This document shows, one piece after another, positions 1-9,614 of a stretch of 64,000 nt of DNA. The stretch covers positions 1,488,001-1,552,000 of the forward strand of contig NZ_CP031013.1 in assembly GCF_003711205.1 (NCBI RefSeq), read 5' to 3'. The position numbers and the translations under genes were made by a program. The notes under the pieces are model-generated. The model was not told the origin of the DNA. It was given only the letters and a program-made list of their open reading frames with translations, and ran no database searches. Within the stretch, counting starts at the first letter, position 1; the number at the start of each line of letters is the position of its first letter. Origin of the DNA: Polaromonas sp. SP1 (GTDB lineage: Bacteria > Pseudomonadota > Gammaproteobacteria > Burkholderiales > Burkholderiaceae_C).

Positions 1-1511
1 TGATCGCGCTGTATGACGACAACGGCATCTCGATTGACGGCCAGGTCGCCCCCTGGTTCATCGACAACACCGCCGTGCGTTTTGCCGCCTACGGCTGGAA
101 CGTGCTGGGCCCCATCGACGGCCACGACGCCGAACTGGTCTCGCAGGCCATCGAAGGCGCGAAAAAGTCCAGCGACAAACCTACGCTGATCATCTGCAAG
201 ACGCACATCGGCAAAGGCTCGCCCAACCGCGCCAACACCGCCAAGGCTCACGGCGAACCGCTGGGCGCCGAAGAAATCAAGCTCACGCGCGAAGCCCTCA
301 ACTGGCCTTATGCGCCGTTTGAAGTGCCGAAGGAAACCTACGACGCGTGGGACGCCAAGGCCAAGGGCCTGGCCGCCGAGGCCGCCTGGGACGCCAAATT
401 TGCCGCCTACAAGGCCGCGCACCCCGAGCTGGCCGCTGAACTGGCCCGCCGCATGAAGGGCGAGCTGCCCAAGTCGTTTGCCCAGCTGGCCGTCGACACC
501 GTGATCGGCGCGCACGAAAAAGCCGAAACCGTGGCCTCGCGCAAAGCGTCGCAGCTCGCGCTCGAAGCCTTCACCGCCGGCCTGCCCGAGCTGCTGGGCG
601 GCTCGGCCGATTTGACCGGCTCCAACCTCACCAACACCAAGTCCACGCCCAACCTGCGTTTTGACATGAACGGCGAAGTCGTGCTGACGGCCAACGCCGA
701 CGGCGTGAGCGCCGGCGGGCGCCACATCAACTACGGCGTGCGTGAATTCGGCATGGCCGCGATCATGAACGGCATCGCGCTGCACGGCGGTTTTATCCCC
801 TACGGCGGCACCTTCCTGACCTTCAGCGACTACAGCCGCAACGCGATTCGCATGGCCGCGCTGATGAAGATCCGTGTCATCCACGTCTTCACGCACGACT
901 CCATCGGCCTGGGCGAAGACGGCCCGACGCACCAGTCCATCGAGCACGCCGCCAGCCTGCGCCTGATCCCCAACCTGGACGTCTGGCGTCCGGGCGACAC
1001 GGCTGAAACGGCCGTGGCCTGGGCCGTCGCGCTCGAGAACAAGAACAAGCCCACGGCGCTGCTGCTCAGCCGCCAGAACCTGCCTTACGCGCCCAAGCAC
1101 GACCTCGGCGAAATCAGCCGCGGCGCTTATGTGCTGGCCGAACCCGCAAAAGTCGGCCTGAACAAAAAGGCCCAGGCCGTCATCATCGCCACCGGTTCTG
1201 AAGTGCAACTCGCGCTCAAGGCGCAAGAGCTGCTGGCCGCCCACAAGATCGCGGTGCGCGTGGTCTCCATGCCCAGCAACACGACGTTTGACAAACAAAA
1301 GACCGCCTACAAATCCGAAGTGCTGCCCGAAGGCATCCCCCGCATCGCGGTGGAAATGGGCGTCACCGACGGCTGGTGGAAATACGGCTGCGCGGCCGTG
1401 GTCGGCATCGACAGCTACGGCGAGTCGGCGCCCGCGCCGGTGCTGTTCAAGCACTTCGGCTTCACCGCCGAGAACGTGGCCGACACCGTGCGCAAGGTGC
1501 TGCGCAAGTAA
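1..1511 (+). CDS. tkt: Transketolase, 5' end outside window
   Basis: The frame is open from the first base, so this is the C-terminal 502 residues of a protein normally near 670. Transketolase uses thiamine diphosphate to move two-carbon ketol units between sugar phosphates in the pentose phosphate and Calvin cycles in the cytosol. Visible are the end of the diphosphate-binding domain (YDDNGISIDG, then GPIDGHD), the pyrimidine-binding domain with the catalytic-glutamate segment VREFGM and the GLGEDGPTHQ loop, and the C-terminal domain ending VRKVLRK. The gap gene starts 60 bp downstream on the same strand; this order is common in Burkholderiales and suggests co-transcription. Identity is certain from motif content; only the start is missing. 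Confidence 0.97.
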   Translation, partial: IALYDDNGISIDGQVAPWFIDNTAVRFAAYGWNVLGPIDGHDAELVSQAIEGAKKSSDKPTLIICKTHIGKGSPNRANTAKAHGEPLGAEEIKLTREALNWPYAPFEVPKETYDAWDAKAKGLAAEAAWDAKFAAYKAAHPELAAELARRMKGELPKSFAQLAVDTVIGAHEKAETVASRKASQLALEAFTAGLPELLGGSADLTGSNLTNTKSTPNLRFDMNGEVVLTANADGVSAGGRHINYGVREFGMAAIMNGIALHGGFIPYGGTFLTFSDYSRNAIRMAALMKIRVIHVFTHDSIGLGEDGPTHQSIEHAASLRLIPNLDVWRPGDTAETAVAWAVALENKNKPTALLLSRQNLPYAPKHDLGEISRGAYVLAEPAKVGLNKKAQAVIIATGSEVQLALKAQELLAAHKIAVRVVSMPSNTTFDKQKTAYKSEVLPEGIPRIAVEMGVTDGWWKYGCAAVVGIDSYGESAPAPVLFKHFGFTAENVADTVRKVLRK

Positions 1512-2570
<1,059 letters not shown>

Positions 2571-2587
2571 GTCGCTGCGGCTCAAAC

Positions 2588-2615
2588 AAAAAGCGCCTTC
2601 GAGGCGCTTTTTTTT
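2588..2615 (+). terminator. Intrinsic terminator after gap
   Basis: An AAGCGCCT / AGGCGCTT stem closed by a short TCG-type loop is followed by eight T. The A run on the 5' side means it could also stop transcripts of the convergent lipoprotein gene that ends at 2652. Confidence 0.93.
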
Positions 2616-2651
2616 GCTCTCAAGCTAGCCGCAAGCGGGCCTGCGGAATGA

Positions 2652-3377
2652 TCATTGCGCGGGCTTTACGCCTGAAGGCGCTGGATCTGGAGCTGTTTTC
2701 AGCGCGGCCAACTCGCTCTGCAAGCCTTTGACTGATTGACCCAGAGTTTCTTTAAGGCCATCAATTTGCGCCTTCAACTCTTTGGTGGCCTGGCTTGACG
2801 CCAACGCCGCATCGCTCGAATTTTTTTGATACTGCGCGAGCAGGTCAATATATTTTTCGAGTGTTCTTGCACGAATCTGATCACGCTGGGTCTGATCGGT
2901 TTTACCGCTCAGATTCACTGCGGCATCAATAACGTTTGTGTAGAGCTTGAGTACCGGCTCTTTATATTCTTTCTCAACGCTGCCCAGGTTCACTGACATC
3001 TCGCAAAGTCGATAAAGAGCCTCGCGAAGAAACAACACCATGACCTCTTCGTTGATCGTGGATGCGCCAGACTTGACTTTGCCTTCTGCTTCCGCACTGG
3101 CGCTGCTGGACAAGTTTGCTGGTTGAGCGCTTGCCTTGCCTTTTCCTTCTGCGTCCAGGGTGGCCGTGACGCGTGGCACCGGCTCGGAGCACATCAGCGT
3201 CCCCCCATGTTTTTGAGGCACCAGCAACGCTCCCCTGCGCTCGCTCCCATAGTCGAACCAATAGGGTTTGTCATTTTCAAGCGCGTGATACCGCCCCGGT
3301 GAAGTGAAAGAAGCGCAGCCGCTGAGAATGGCTGTGAACGTTACCGTGGCTGCGAAGACTATGAATGTGCGTGTCAT
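2652..3377 (-). CDS. Putative lipoprotein, unknown function
   Basis: I do not recognise the family. The 241-residue product starts with a lipoprotein signal peptide whose lipobox LSGC places the lipidated cysteine at residue 21. The middle carries a segment with GKGKASAQPANLSSSASAE-type low complexity, and the C-terminal third (ELKAQIDGLKETLGQSVKGL) looks like a coiled coil, ending in a Pro-rich tail. ATG 3377 was chosen because GGGGGGA lies just upstream and the signal peptide begins there; an earlier in-frame ATG at 3455 would add 26 unlikely residues. It is convergent with gap and divergent from the reductase gene at 3729. An envelope-anchored, self-associating protein is an inference. Confidence 0.75.
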   Translation of the reverse strand: MTRTFIVFAATVTFTAILSGCASFTSPGRYHALENDKPYWFDYGSERRGALLVPQKHGGTLMCSEPVPRVTATLDAEGKGKASAQPANLSSSASAEAEGKVKSGASTINEEVMVLFLREALYRLCEMSVNLGSVEKEYKEPVLKLYTNVIDAAVNLSGKTDQTQRDQIRARTLEKYIDLLAQYQKNSSDAALASSQATKELKAQIDGLKETLGQSVKGLQSELAALKTAPDPAPSGVKPAQ

Positions 3378-3513
3378 AAATCCCCCCTTATGTTGTGAAC
3401 TACCGGTCATCGTGCAGAGAATCCCGCCTTTTTCTCGCCCTTCAGTGCACGTCACTCTGCACGCGATACGCGCGAGAACACGTCACGGTAACGCGAATGT
3501 GAGGAAATGTAAG

Positions 3514-3525
3514 GTGAATATTCAC
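3514..3525. promoter_or_regulatory. Palindrome GTGAATATTCAC in divergent intergenic region
   Basis: A perfect 12-bp palindrome in the 351-bp gap (3378-3728) between the lipoprotein and the dkgB-type gene. The same palindrome, within a 13-base match, recurs at 43481. It may be a regulator binding site; no regulator is adjacent here. The rest of the gap holds one further inverted repeat (3573-3600) and no gene that I can support. Confidence 0.4.
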
Positions 3526-3572
3526 TCGCTTCAGGTCGCCAGTAACAGCGCTATCTAATGCGGTATTTCGCC

Positions 3573-3600
3573 GCTCGTGTGAAGGAGCGTTCACACGAGC
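3573..3600. repeat. Perfect 11-bp inverted repeat (hairpin or operator)
   Basis: GCTCGTGTGAA and its exact complement TTCACACGAGC are separated by six bases. No T run follows, so it is not a standard terminator. It lies 129 bp before the ATG at 3729 and could be an operator or a leader hairpin. Confidence 0.6.
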
Positions 3601-3728
3601 CCAGCCGCACTAGAGCGGTCGCCTGGACGCCTGTGAGGGCTTTGCGCCCGGCGCAGCAGGTAACAGCCCGGTCGTTGCACACTGGCTACCATTTATTTTC
3701 AGCGTCCTGCCAAGACACAAGGATCACC

Positions 3729-4553
3729 ATGAACACCACAGCGACCCAGAACAGCATTCCCGCATTCGGCGTCGGCACCTTCCGGCTGAAAGACCAGGTC
3801 GTCATCGACTCGGTCAAGAACGCGCTGGACCTCGGCTACCGCGTCATCGACACCGCGCAGATCTACGGCAACGAAGCCCAAGTCGGCCAGGCCATCGCCG
3901 AAAGCGGCGTGCCGCGCAGCGAGCTTTTCATCACCACCAAAATCTGGACCGACAACTTCGCGGCCGACAAGGTCATCCCCAGCCTGAAGGAAAGCCTGCG
4001 CAAGCTGGGTACCGACCATGTCGACTTGACGCTCATCCATTGGCCCGCGCCCAAGCAACCCGTGCCGCTGGAGGACACCCTGGGCGGCTTGATGGAGGCC
4101 AAGGCCCAGAAGCTCACGCGCAAGATCGGCGTGTCCAACTTCAACATCGACTACCTCACCCGCTCGATTGAAGCGGTAGGCGCAGCCAACATCGCCACCA
4201 ACCAGATCGAGCTGAGCCCTTATTTGCAAAACCGCAAGGTGGTGGAGTTTGCGCAGGGCCAGGGCATCCACATCACGTCGTACATGACGCTGGCCTACGG
4301 CAAGGTGCTGCAAGACCCGGTGCTGCTGGAGATCGCCAGGCGCCACAACGCCACCACCGCGCAGGTTGCGCTGGCCTGGGCGATGCAGCTGGGTTATGCG
4401 GTGATTCCGTCGTCAACCCAACGCGCCAACCTGGAGAGCAACCTGAAAGCCCGGCAACTGCGCCTGACAGACGCCGACATGGCCGCCATCGCCGCGCTGG
4501 AGCGCAACGACCGCCTGGTGAACCCCGACAGCCTGGCGCCGAAGTGGGATTGA
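3729..4553 (+). CDS. dkgB: Aldo-keto reductase, 2,5-diketo-D-gluconate reductase B type
   Basis: A 274-residue NADPH-dependent aldo-keto reductase closely matching the DkgB (YafB) family from the N-terminal [11 protein letters not shown] to the C-terminal LAPKWD. The catalytic tetrad is complete: Asp41 (IDTAQ), Tyr46 (QIYGN), Lys71 (TTKIW) and His104 (LIHWP). The family reduces small aldehydes such as methylglyoxal as well as diketogluconate, so the physiological substrate is open. ATG 3729 has AAGGA seven bases upstream; the longer open frame back to 3558 is intergenic. The gene stands alone, with a dispersed repeat immediately 3' and a convergent gene beyond. Glucose dehydrogenase at 18 kb could supply gluconate derivatives, but there is no genetic linkage. 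Confidence 0.93.
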   Translation: MNTTATQNSIPAFGVGTFRLKDQVVIDSVKNALDLGYRVIDTAQIYGNEAQVGQAIAESGVPRSELFITTKIWTDNFAADKVIPSLKESLRKLGTDHVDLTLIHWPAPKQPVPLEDTLGGLMEAKAQKLTRKIGVSNFNIDYLTRSIEAVGAANIATNQIELSPYLQNRKVVEFAQGQGIHITSYMTLAYGKVLQDPVLLEIARRHNATTAQVALAWAMQLGYAVIPSSTQRANLESNLKARQLRLTDADMAAIAALERNDRLVNPDSLAPKWD

Positions 4554-4579
4554 CGGGCGGCAGGGGTTCAGGAAGGTTT

Positions 4580-4635
4580 AAGCATCAAATCGGCCTCCAG
4601 CCCAGGTGTGACCTGGGCCGATAGCTATCAAAACA
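4580..4635 (+). repeat. Dispersed intergenic repeat, copy 1
   Basis: This copy shows the family layout: A-rich lead, CGGCCTCCAGCCCA, a hairpin (CCCAGGT-GTG-ACCTGGG at 4601-4617), then AGCTATCAAAA. It lies between the convergent dkgB and membrane-protein genes. Confidence 0.8.
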
Positions 4636-4673
4636 GGATCAACCCGCGTGCCGGTGAGCGGGCGCCGGGTCTG

Positions 4674-5069
4674 TCAGCGGCCCAAGGCCAGCGCCAGCCC
4701 GGCCGCGACGGCAAGCACCACCGTCACGCCGGCCAGCAAGAGCAGGCGCACACGGTTCACCTCGATCCGCTGGATCAACTGGGTGTTCTGGTCGGCCAGC
4801 GTTTTGATCAACTCGGAAGAGGCAAGCATCTGGCCATGCAGCTCGGCGATGGTCTCTTCCATGGCGGTGACGCGTGCCTGCAGTGTGGCCATGGCCTGCG
4901 CTTCGGGTGACAGCGAGGAGACCGCACCTTCGACGGGCGGCGCCGGCACGGGCGGCTTTTTGCCGACGGTACTCCACAGTTTTTTGGCCCCCTCGGCGAT
5001 TTTGGGCGCGTTGTTGATCACGTCCGACCAGGGAACCAACTGCAATACCGCGAGCCAACCAATCGCCAT
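4674..5069 (-). CDS. Small tail-anchored coiled-coil membrane protein
   Basis: Not a family I recognise. The 131-residue protein begins with a hydrophobic MAIGWLAVLQLVPW and has a Pro-rich linker (PPVPAPPVEG) near residue 40. A heptad-like segment ATLQARVTAMEETIAELHGQ follows, and the protein ends in one strong membrane segment (LLLLAGVTVVLAVAAGLALAL). That gives a cytoplasmic coiled coil held to the inner membrane by its C terminus. ATG 5069 has AAAGG five bases before it. It lies 39 bp downstream of the pirin gene on the same strand, so the two may be co-transcribed. Function is unknown. Confidence 0.75.
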   Translation of the reverse strand: MAIGWLAVLQLVPWSDVINNAPKIAEGAKKLWSTVGKKPPVPAPPVEGAVSSLSPEAQAMATLQARVTAMEETIAELHGQMLASSELIKTLADQNTQLIQRIEVNRVRLLLLAGVTVVLAVAAGLALALGR

Positions 5070-5108
5070 GGGGAGCCTTTCAGGAAAAGAATGTCTGCGC
5101 CGCCGGCG

Positions 5109-6182
5109 TCAGGCCCTGCCGGCATCCACCGGGCGCTCTTCACGCCCGCCTGGGTGCCGCGCAAAACGCGCCGGGTCGCGGCCGTGCACCGGCGCTTCAT
5201 CGGCAAACGACCAGCCGCCAAACTGCGTGCGCCGGTAGTCGGCCATCGTCTGCGCAATCTCGGCCTGCGTGTTCATGACGAACGGGCCGTACTGCACCAC
5301 CGGCTCGCCGATCGGCTTGCCCTGCAGCATGAGGAACTCGGCCTCTTCGCCGTTTTCGCCGTTTTCGCCGCCATTGACCAGTTCCGCGTCCACGCCCGCG
5401 CGCAGCTCGATGGCGCTGTTCACGTCCACCGCCTGCCCGCCTATCGTTGCCGTTTGGCCTTTGAAGAAATACAGCTGGCGCCGCGTGCCGTCGCCCTTCG
5501 CAGCGGGCAGCGTCCAGCGTGCGCCGGGTGCCATGCGGATGGTCCAGATCGCCACGTCGGCCTCGGCCGCGGCAGCCCAGGAGTCGGGCGGCGGGGCCAG
5601 CGGTGCGGCGCCAGCGCCCTGCATGCGGCCGGCGATGACGGCCACCTCGGTGCTGCGGCCTTCGGCGTCCTTCACGTTCAGGCGCGGAATATCCTGCGAC
5701 CAGAACATGGTGAAGTGCGGCTCGCTCATCTTGCCGGCGGCCGGCAGGTTGAGCCAGATCTGGAACAGCTCCAGCGGGTTGGGGTTTTGCGTGTCCAGCA
5801 GCGGGAACATTTCGGAATGCACGATGCCCTTGCCGGCGGTGAGCCACTGCACGTCGCCGCGGCCAAAGCGCGCGGTCGCGCCGAGCGAGTCGGAATGGTC
5901 GATCAGGCCCTTGCGGACGATGGTCACGGTTTCAAAGCCGCGGTGCGGGTGCGCCGGAAAGCCCGGGACTGTGCTGCCGTGGTACATGTTCCAGCCGTCC
6001 TTGCGCGCGAAATCCTGGCCGATGTCGCGGCCGGCCAGCGAGGCGTCCGGGCCCATCTGCGCGTTGGCGCGCGGGTAGGCGTCGTCGTGGTAGACGCAAA
6101 AGAGGAAGGGGTCGAGGGTGGCCCACGGAAATCCGAGGGGCTTGACCGCGATGACGGGATGAACGGCGAAGTCGGCAGACAT
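5109..6182 (-). CDS. Pirin family protein
   Basis: The bicupin pirin family includes iron-binding quercetinase-like dioxygenases and redox-sensing proteins. The 357-residue product carries the N-terminal metal site HPHRGFETVT followed by HSDSLG, GDVQWLTAGKGIVHSE and the expected second cupin. The metal-ligand histidines and glutamate of active pirins are present. ATG 6182 was taken because GAAAGG precedes it and the protein then begins where pirins normally start; an open extension of 28 codons upstream is not convincing. It is followed by the small membrane protein gene at 5069. The substrate is unknown; family membership is firm. Confidence 0.9.
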   Translation of the reverse strand: MSADFAVHPVIAVKPLGFPWATLDPFLFCVYHDDAYPRANAQMGPDASLAGRDIGQDFARKDGWNMYHGSTVPGFPAHPHRGFETVTIVRKGLIDHSDSLGATARFGRGDVQWLTAGKGIVHSEMFPLLDTQNPNPLELFQIWLNLPAAGKMSEPHFTMFWSQDIPRLNVKDAEGRSTEVAVIAGRMQGAGAAPLAPPPDSWAAAAEADVAIWTIRMAPGARWTLPAAKGDGTRRQLYFFKGQTATIGGQAVDVNSAIELRAGVDAELVNGGENGENGEEAEFLMLQGKPIGEPVVQYGPFVMNTQAEIAQTMADYRRTQFGGWSFADEAPVHGRDPARFARHPGGREERPVDAGRA

Positions 6183-6289
6183 GAAAGGCCTTTCTGGCGT
6201 GAGACTTTCAAAGAACCCAGCTGAGGCCACCCGCGGCCCTTTCAAGCTGCACGTCCAGCCCATCAACGGGCGCGGCGCCAGCCTTTTAT

Positions 6290-6350
6290 AAGAAAAATAT
6301 GCCCGCAGCCCTTATTGCACATGCACATGGCGCTATAAAATCCATAGCGC
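6290..6350 (+). repeat. Dispersed intergenic repeat, copy 2
   Basis: AAGAAAAATATGCCCGCAGC, then a variable middle, then GCTATAAAATCCATAGC, the conserved second stem of the family. It lies between two same-strand (minus) genes, the ABC permease and pirin. Confidence 0.75.
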
Positions 6351-6366
6351 GCATGATCGGCCCTCC

Positions 6367-7128
6367 TCAGGCCTTCAGTTTCCAGCCGGTGCGGAAGATC
6401 CACCACACGGCGCCCAGGCACAGCGCCAGAAAGCCCACAATGGCCGCCACGCTGATGCCCACGTTGACATCGGCCACGCCGTAAAAGCTCCAGCGGAAGC
6501 CGCTGATCAGGTAGACCACCGGGTTGAACAGGGCGATGTTTTGCCACAGCGGCGGCAGCATGTTGATGGAGTAAAACGCGCCACCCAGGAAAGTCAGCGG
6601 CGTCACCACCATCATGGGCACGACCTGCAGCTTCTGGAAGTTGTCCGCCCACAGCCCGATGATGAAACCGAACAGGCTGAAGGTCAGCGCCGTCAGCAGC
6701 AGGAAGCACAGCATCCAGAATGGGTGCGCAATGCTGTACGGCACAAAGAGGCGCGCCGTCGCCAGGATCAGGAGGCCCAGCAACACGGATTTGCTCGCCG
6801 CGGCGCCCACATAACCCATCACCACCTCCATCGACGACACCGGCGCCGACAGCAGCTCGTAAATCGTGCCCGACCATTTGGGCATGTAGATGCCGAAGGC
6901 GGCGTTGGAGATGCTCTCGTTGAGCAGCGACAGCATGACGAGGCCGGGGATGATGAAGGCGCCGTAGCGGATGCCGTCGATGTCGCCCATGCGCGAGCCG
7001 ATGGCGGCGCCGAACACCACAAAGTAGAGCGAGGTTGAAATCACCGGCGAGGCGATGGATTGCATCAGCGTGCGGAAGGTGCGCGCCATTTCAAAGCGGT
7101 AGATCGCGCGGACGGCGGGCCAGTTCAT
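6367..7128 (-). CDS. yadH: ABC-2 type transporter permease, YadH-like
   Basis: A 253-residue integral membrane subunit with about six membrane segments and the ABC-2 family profile ([20 protein letters not shown], the [12 protein letters not shown] stretch and [12 protein letters not shown]). It strongly resembles E. coli YadH in length and these landmarks. It would form the channel of an exporter driven by the ATPase encoded just upstream. The ATG overlaps the ATPase stop by four bases, which indicates translational coupling. The cargo is unknown; YadGH relatives are annotated as exporters of drugs or polyketides without proof. A dispersed repeat follows the stop. Confidence 0.92.
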   Translation of the reverse strand: MNWPAVRAIYRFEMARTFRTLMQSIASPVISTSLYFVVFGAAIGSRMGDIDGIRYGAFIIPGLVMLSLLNESISNAAFGIYMPKWSGTIYELLSAPVSSMEVVMGYVGAAASKSVLLGLLILATARLFVPYSIAHPFWMLCFLLLTALTFSLFGFIIGLWADNFQKLQVVPMMVVTPLTFLGGAFYSINMLPPLWQNIALFNPVVYLISGFRWSFYGVADVNVGISVAAIVGFLALCLGAVWWIFRTGWKLKA

Positions 7129-8093
7129 GCGGCCTCCTTTTGCGTGGTGGGCGCGGCGGCTGCGGCGGGTTTGTCGGCATGCACCAGGCTCACAAAGATG
7201 TCTTCAAGCGAGCTCTCGCTCGAATGCAGGTCCTTGAAGTCAATGCCCAGCCCGGCCAGCTGCTTGAGCAAGGCCGCGATACCGGTTTCCTCTGTCTGCG
7301 TGTCAAAGGTGTAGACCAGGGTGTGGCCCTCCTTCGTCAGCTCCAGCGGCAGGCCGGCCAGCGCATGGGGAATGCTTTGCAGCGGCGTTTGCAGCTGCAG
7401 GCTCAGTTGTTTTTTGCCGAGCTTGCGCATCAGCACCGCCTTGTCCTCGACCAGAATCAGTTCGCCCTTGTTGATGACGCCGATGCGGTCGGCCATTTCT
7501 TCGGCCTCCTCGATGTAGTGCGTGGTCAGGATGATGGTGACGCCGCTGTCACGCAGGTTCCGCACCATTTGCCACATGCCCTTGCGCAACTCGACGTCCA
7601 CGCCTGCGCTGGGCTCGTCCAGGAACAGGATGGTCGGCTCGTGCGACAAGGCCTTGGCAATCAGCACCCGGCGCTTCATGCCGCCCGAGAGCGTCATGAT
7701 CTTGCTGTTCCTCTTGTCCCACAGCGAAAGGTCGCGCAGCACTTTCTCGATGTAGGCCGGGTTGGGTGTCTTGCCGAAGAGGCCGCGGCTGAAGCTCACC
7801 GTGGACCACACGGTTTCAAAGGCATCGGTCGACAGCTCCTGCGGCACCAGGCCGATCTTGGCCCGGGCGGCGCGGTAGTCGCGCACGATATCGTGCCCGT
7901 CGGCCAGCACGCGGCCCGAGGTCGGGTTGACGATGCCGCAGACGATGCTGATCAAGGTGGTCTTGCCCGCGCCGTTGGGCCCGAGCAGGGCAAAAATCTC
8001 GCCGCGCCGGATGTCCAGGTCGACGGACTTGAGCGCCTGGAAGCCCGAGGCATAGGTTTTGCCCAGTTGCTGGATGGAAATAATGGCTTGCAC
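7125..8093 (-). CDS. yadG: ABC transporter ATP-binding protein, YadG-like
   Basis: A 322-residue ATPase with Walker [10 protein letters not shown] (residues 38-46), Q-loop VPQE, signature LSGGMKRR and Walker [13 protein letters not shown], closely resembling E. coli YadG. It pairs with the overlapping YadH-like permease. GTG 8093 was chosen because AGGA lies six bases upstream (AGGACGCCGCGTG) and the protein then starts exactly where the family does. The frame stays open further upstream through a 12-bp tandem repeat to an ATG at 8189, which would add an SGTT-repeat tail; that start has no ribosome binding site, so I consider it less likely. The function is export across the inner membrane, cargo unknown. 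Confidence 0.9.
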   Translation of the reverse strand: MQAIISIQQLGKTYASGFQALKSVDLDIRRGEIFALLGPNGAGKTTLISIVCGIVNPTSGRVLADGHDIVRDYRAARAKIGLVPQELSTDAFETVWSTVSFSRGLFGKTPNPAYIEKVLRDLSLWDKRNSKIMTLSGGMKRRVLIAKALSHEPTILFLDEPSAGVDVELRKGMWQMVRNLRDSGVTIILTTHYIEEAEEMADRIGVINKGELILVEDKAVLMRKLGKKQLSLQLQTPLQSIPHALAGLPLELTKEGHTLVYTFDTQTEETGIAALLKQLAGLGIDFKDLHSSESSLEDIFVSLVHADKPAAAAAPTTQKEAA

Positions 8094-8114
8094 GCGGCGT
8101 CCTGATGTGAAGGT

Positions 8115-8177
8115 GGTATCAGAAGTGGTACCAGAAGTAGTACCAGAAGTGGTACCAGAAGTCGTGGTACCCGAAGT
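8115..8177. repeat. 12-bp tandem repeat upstream of yadG
   Basis: Four units of about (G/A)GTACCAGAAGT run from 8115 to 8162, followed by a diverged 15-bp unit to 8177. The block sits 22-84 bp upstream of the GTG start. Three units contain the palindromes GGTACC or AGTACC. From 8178 to 8554 there is no gene I can support; the only structure seen is an inverted pair AACAGTTC (8465-8472) and GAACTGTT (8508-8515). Confidence 0.85.
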
Positions 8178-8554
8178 GGCCCGGATCATTCTATAGAGCG
8201 TGGGTGAAAAAGCTGCGGCAAGGGTTTTCAGGATGACGCGGCCGTTTGTGAAGGCGCACTGGTGCCGATTCGGGACAGGCCGGCGTGGGGCCGTCCTACA
8301 CCCTGCAAGCGGGCCGCCAGCTAACTTGGGCACTCATCCTGTTGTCTGCATCAGCAATCATTCTTTCAAGCAGTCAGGCATTTGGCAGCCGTTATGGCTA
8401 CAGATGTTTTGACTCCGGCAAAAGCGTTGTGGCTGGTATCGGTTTCATGCACACGATCCTAAAAAACAGTTCATGGTCAGGGCCTGTTCACAAGCCCTAG
8501 CAGGAACGAACTGTTGACGCACCTCGTTGTGCGAATTTCTTCAAGAGGATCCCT

Positions 8555-8893
8555 ATGAAATACGCAATACTTTTGGCCGCACTTGTCGGCACGCTCGGCC
8601 TTGCCGCCTGTGAAAAAACCGTTGTCGCACCGCCTGCGGCTGTTGTCACCGTTCCAGGCCCTGCGGGTCCGGCCGGCGCCACTGGCGCTACCGGCACCGA
8701 AGGCGCCAAGGGCGCCACAGGTGCAGGCGTCGGCATTCCCGGCCCCACCGGCGCAACGGGTGCCACCGGCGCGACCGGCTCTACGGGTTATGAAGGCGCT
8801 ACCGGCGCTACAGGTGCGACGGGCGCCACGGGCAATACCGGAAAAACCGGCCAGACCGGTGACACGGTCGTGATTGTTCCCGCCAAACCCTAA
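8555..8893 (+). CDS. Collagen-like lipoprotein
   Basis: A 112-residue protein with a lipoprotein signal peptide (lipobox LAAC, cysteine 19), a short Pro/Val linker and about 67 residues of Gly-x-y triplets (from residue 35), mostly GAT, GPT and GAK. It ends in TVVIVPAKP. Such repeats form triple helices in bacterial collagen-like surface proteins, with Thr replacing hydroxyproline. The signal predicts anchoring in the outer or inner membrane, with the helix projecting into the periplasm or outside. AGAGGA precedes the ATG and a strong terminator follows, so this is a single-gene unit. There is no recognisable globular head, which is unusual. Function is unknown; adhesion or a structural spacer is an inference. 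Confidence 0.88.
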   Translation: MKYAILLAALVGTLGLAACEKTVVAPPAAVVTVPGPAGPAGATGATGTEGAKGATGAGVGIPGPTGATGATGATGSTGYEGATGATGATGATGNTGKTGQTGDTVVIVPAKP

Positions 8894-8911
8894 GCCCTGA
8901 GCTTCAGGCAC

Positions 8912-8946
8912 AAGCCGGCGAGCGCCCTGCGTTCGCCGGCTTTTTT
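8912..8946 (+). terminator. Intrinsic terminator between collagen-like gene and GST gene
   Basis: AAGCCGGCGA pairs with TTCGCCGGC(TT) around a ten-base loop, and six T follow. It is placed to end the collagen-like gene and possibly the convergent GST gene. Confidence 0.85.
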
Positions 8947-8961
8947 CATTTCGGCCGCAGC

Positions 8962-9591
8962 TCACGCCGCTTGCGCAGTCCGCGAGGCGGGAAACGGCTC
9001 ACGCCAGGCGGGCAGCTTGTTCAGCCCCTCGTGCCAGCGGCGAATCTCGGGGAAGTTGCCCAGCGGCATCCCGGTCTGTCCGGCATAGGGCAAGGTGATC
9101 GCCACCGCAAAATCCGCGATGCTCAGCGCGTCGCCCACCAGGTAGCGGCGCCCCGACAGGTGCGCATCCAGCACCTTGGCAAAACGCTCGAAGCCCGGTG
9201 TCGCCTTGTCGGTTTCCGCGGTGTCGGGCTGGCCGATGCCGAAACGCGGCTTGATGATGTGCTCGAAATAAAACACGCTGGCCAACGGCGCAAACTCGGT
9301 CGCGTCCCACATCAGCCAGCGCATCACGTCGATGCGGCGCGCATCTTGCGGCCACAAGTCCGATCCGGCTTTTTCGGCCAGGTGGCACATGATGGCGTTG
9401 GACTCCCACAGCACCAGGTCACCGTCGACCAGCACGGGCACCTTGGCATTCGGGTTCATCGCGCGGAAGGCCGGGGTACGGTGCTCACCGGTGCCCAGCT
9501 CGACGGGAATGAATTCCACCGGCGACTTCAGGTGCAACGCCAGGGCGCAGACTTTGCGCGGGTTCAGCGTGTCGGAGTAATAAAGCTTCAT
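8962..9591 (-). CDS. Glutathione S-transferase
   Basis: A 209-residue cytosolic transferase with an N-terminal thioredoxin fold (MKLYYSDTLNPRKVCALAL, with the substrate-facing VPVLVDGDLVLWESNAIM, i.e. the cis-proline and ES glutathione-binding segment) and an all-helical C-terminal domain containing SIADFAVAITL. The family conjugates glutathione to electrophiles or reduces peroxides. ATG 9591 has AAAGG six bases upstream. It is the last gene of a tightly packed five-gene minus-strand set starting at 11389, which supports a detoxification role. The specific substrate cannot be read from the sequence. Confidence 0.92.
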   Translation of the reverse strand: MKLYYSDTLNPRKVCALALHLKSPVEFIPVELGTGEHRTPAFRAMNPNAKVPVLVDGDLVLWESNAIMCHLAEKAGSDLWPQDARRIDVMRWLMWDATEFAPLASVFYFEHIIKPRFGIGQPDTAETDKATPGFERFAKVLDAHLSGRRYLVGDALSIADFAVAITLPYAGQTGMPLGNFPEIRRWHEGLNKLPAWREPFPASRTAQAA

Positions 9592-9614
9592 GTCTTGCCT
9601 TTCTTTTTGAATCG

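Noticed and set aside
5091..6224. Long open frame (377 codons) on the plus strand opposite the pirin gene
   Set aside because: It is a shadow of the pirin gene in GC-rich DNA: Arg/Ala/Gly-rich translation, no ribosome binding site and no domain.
8115..8177. Possible CRISPR array
   Set aside because: The units are 12 bp, contiguous without spacers, and no cas gene is present in the window.
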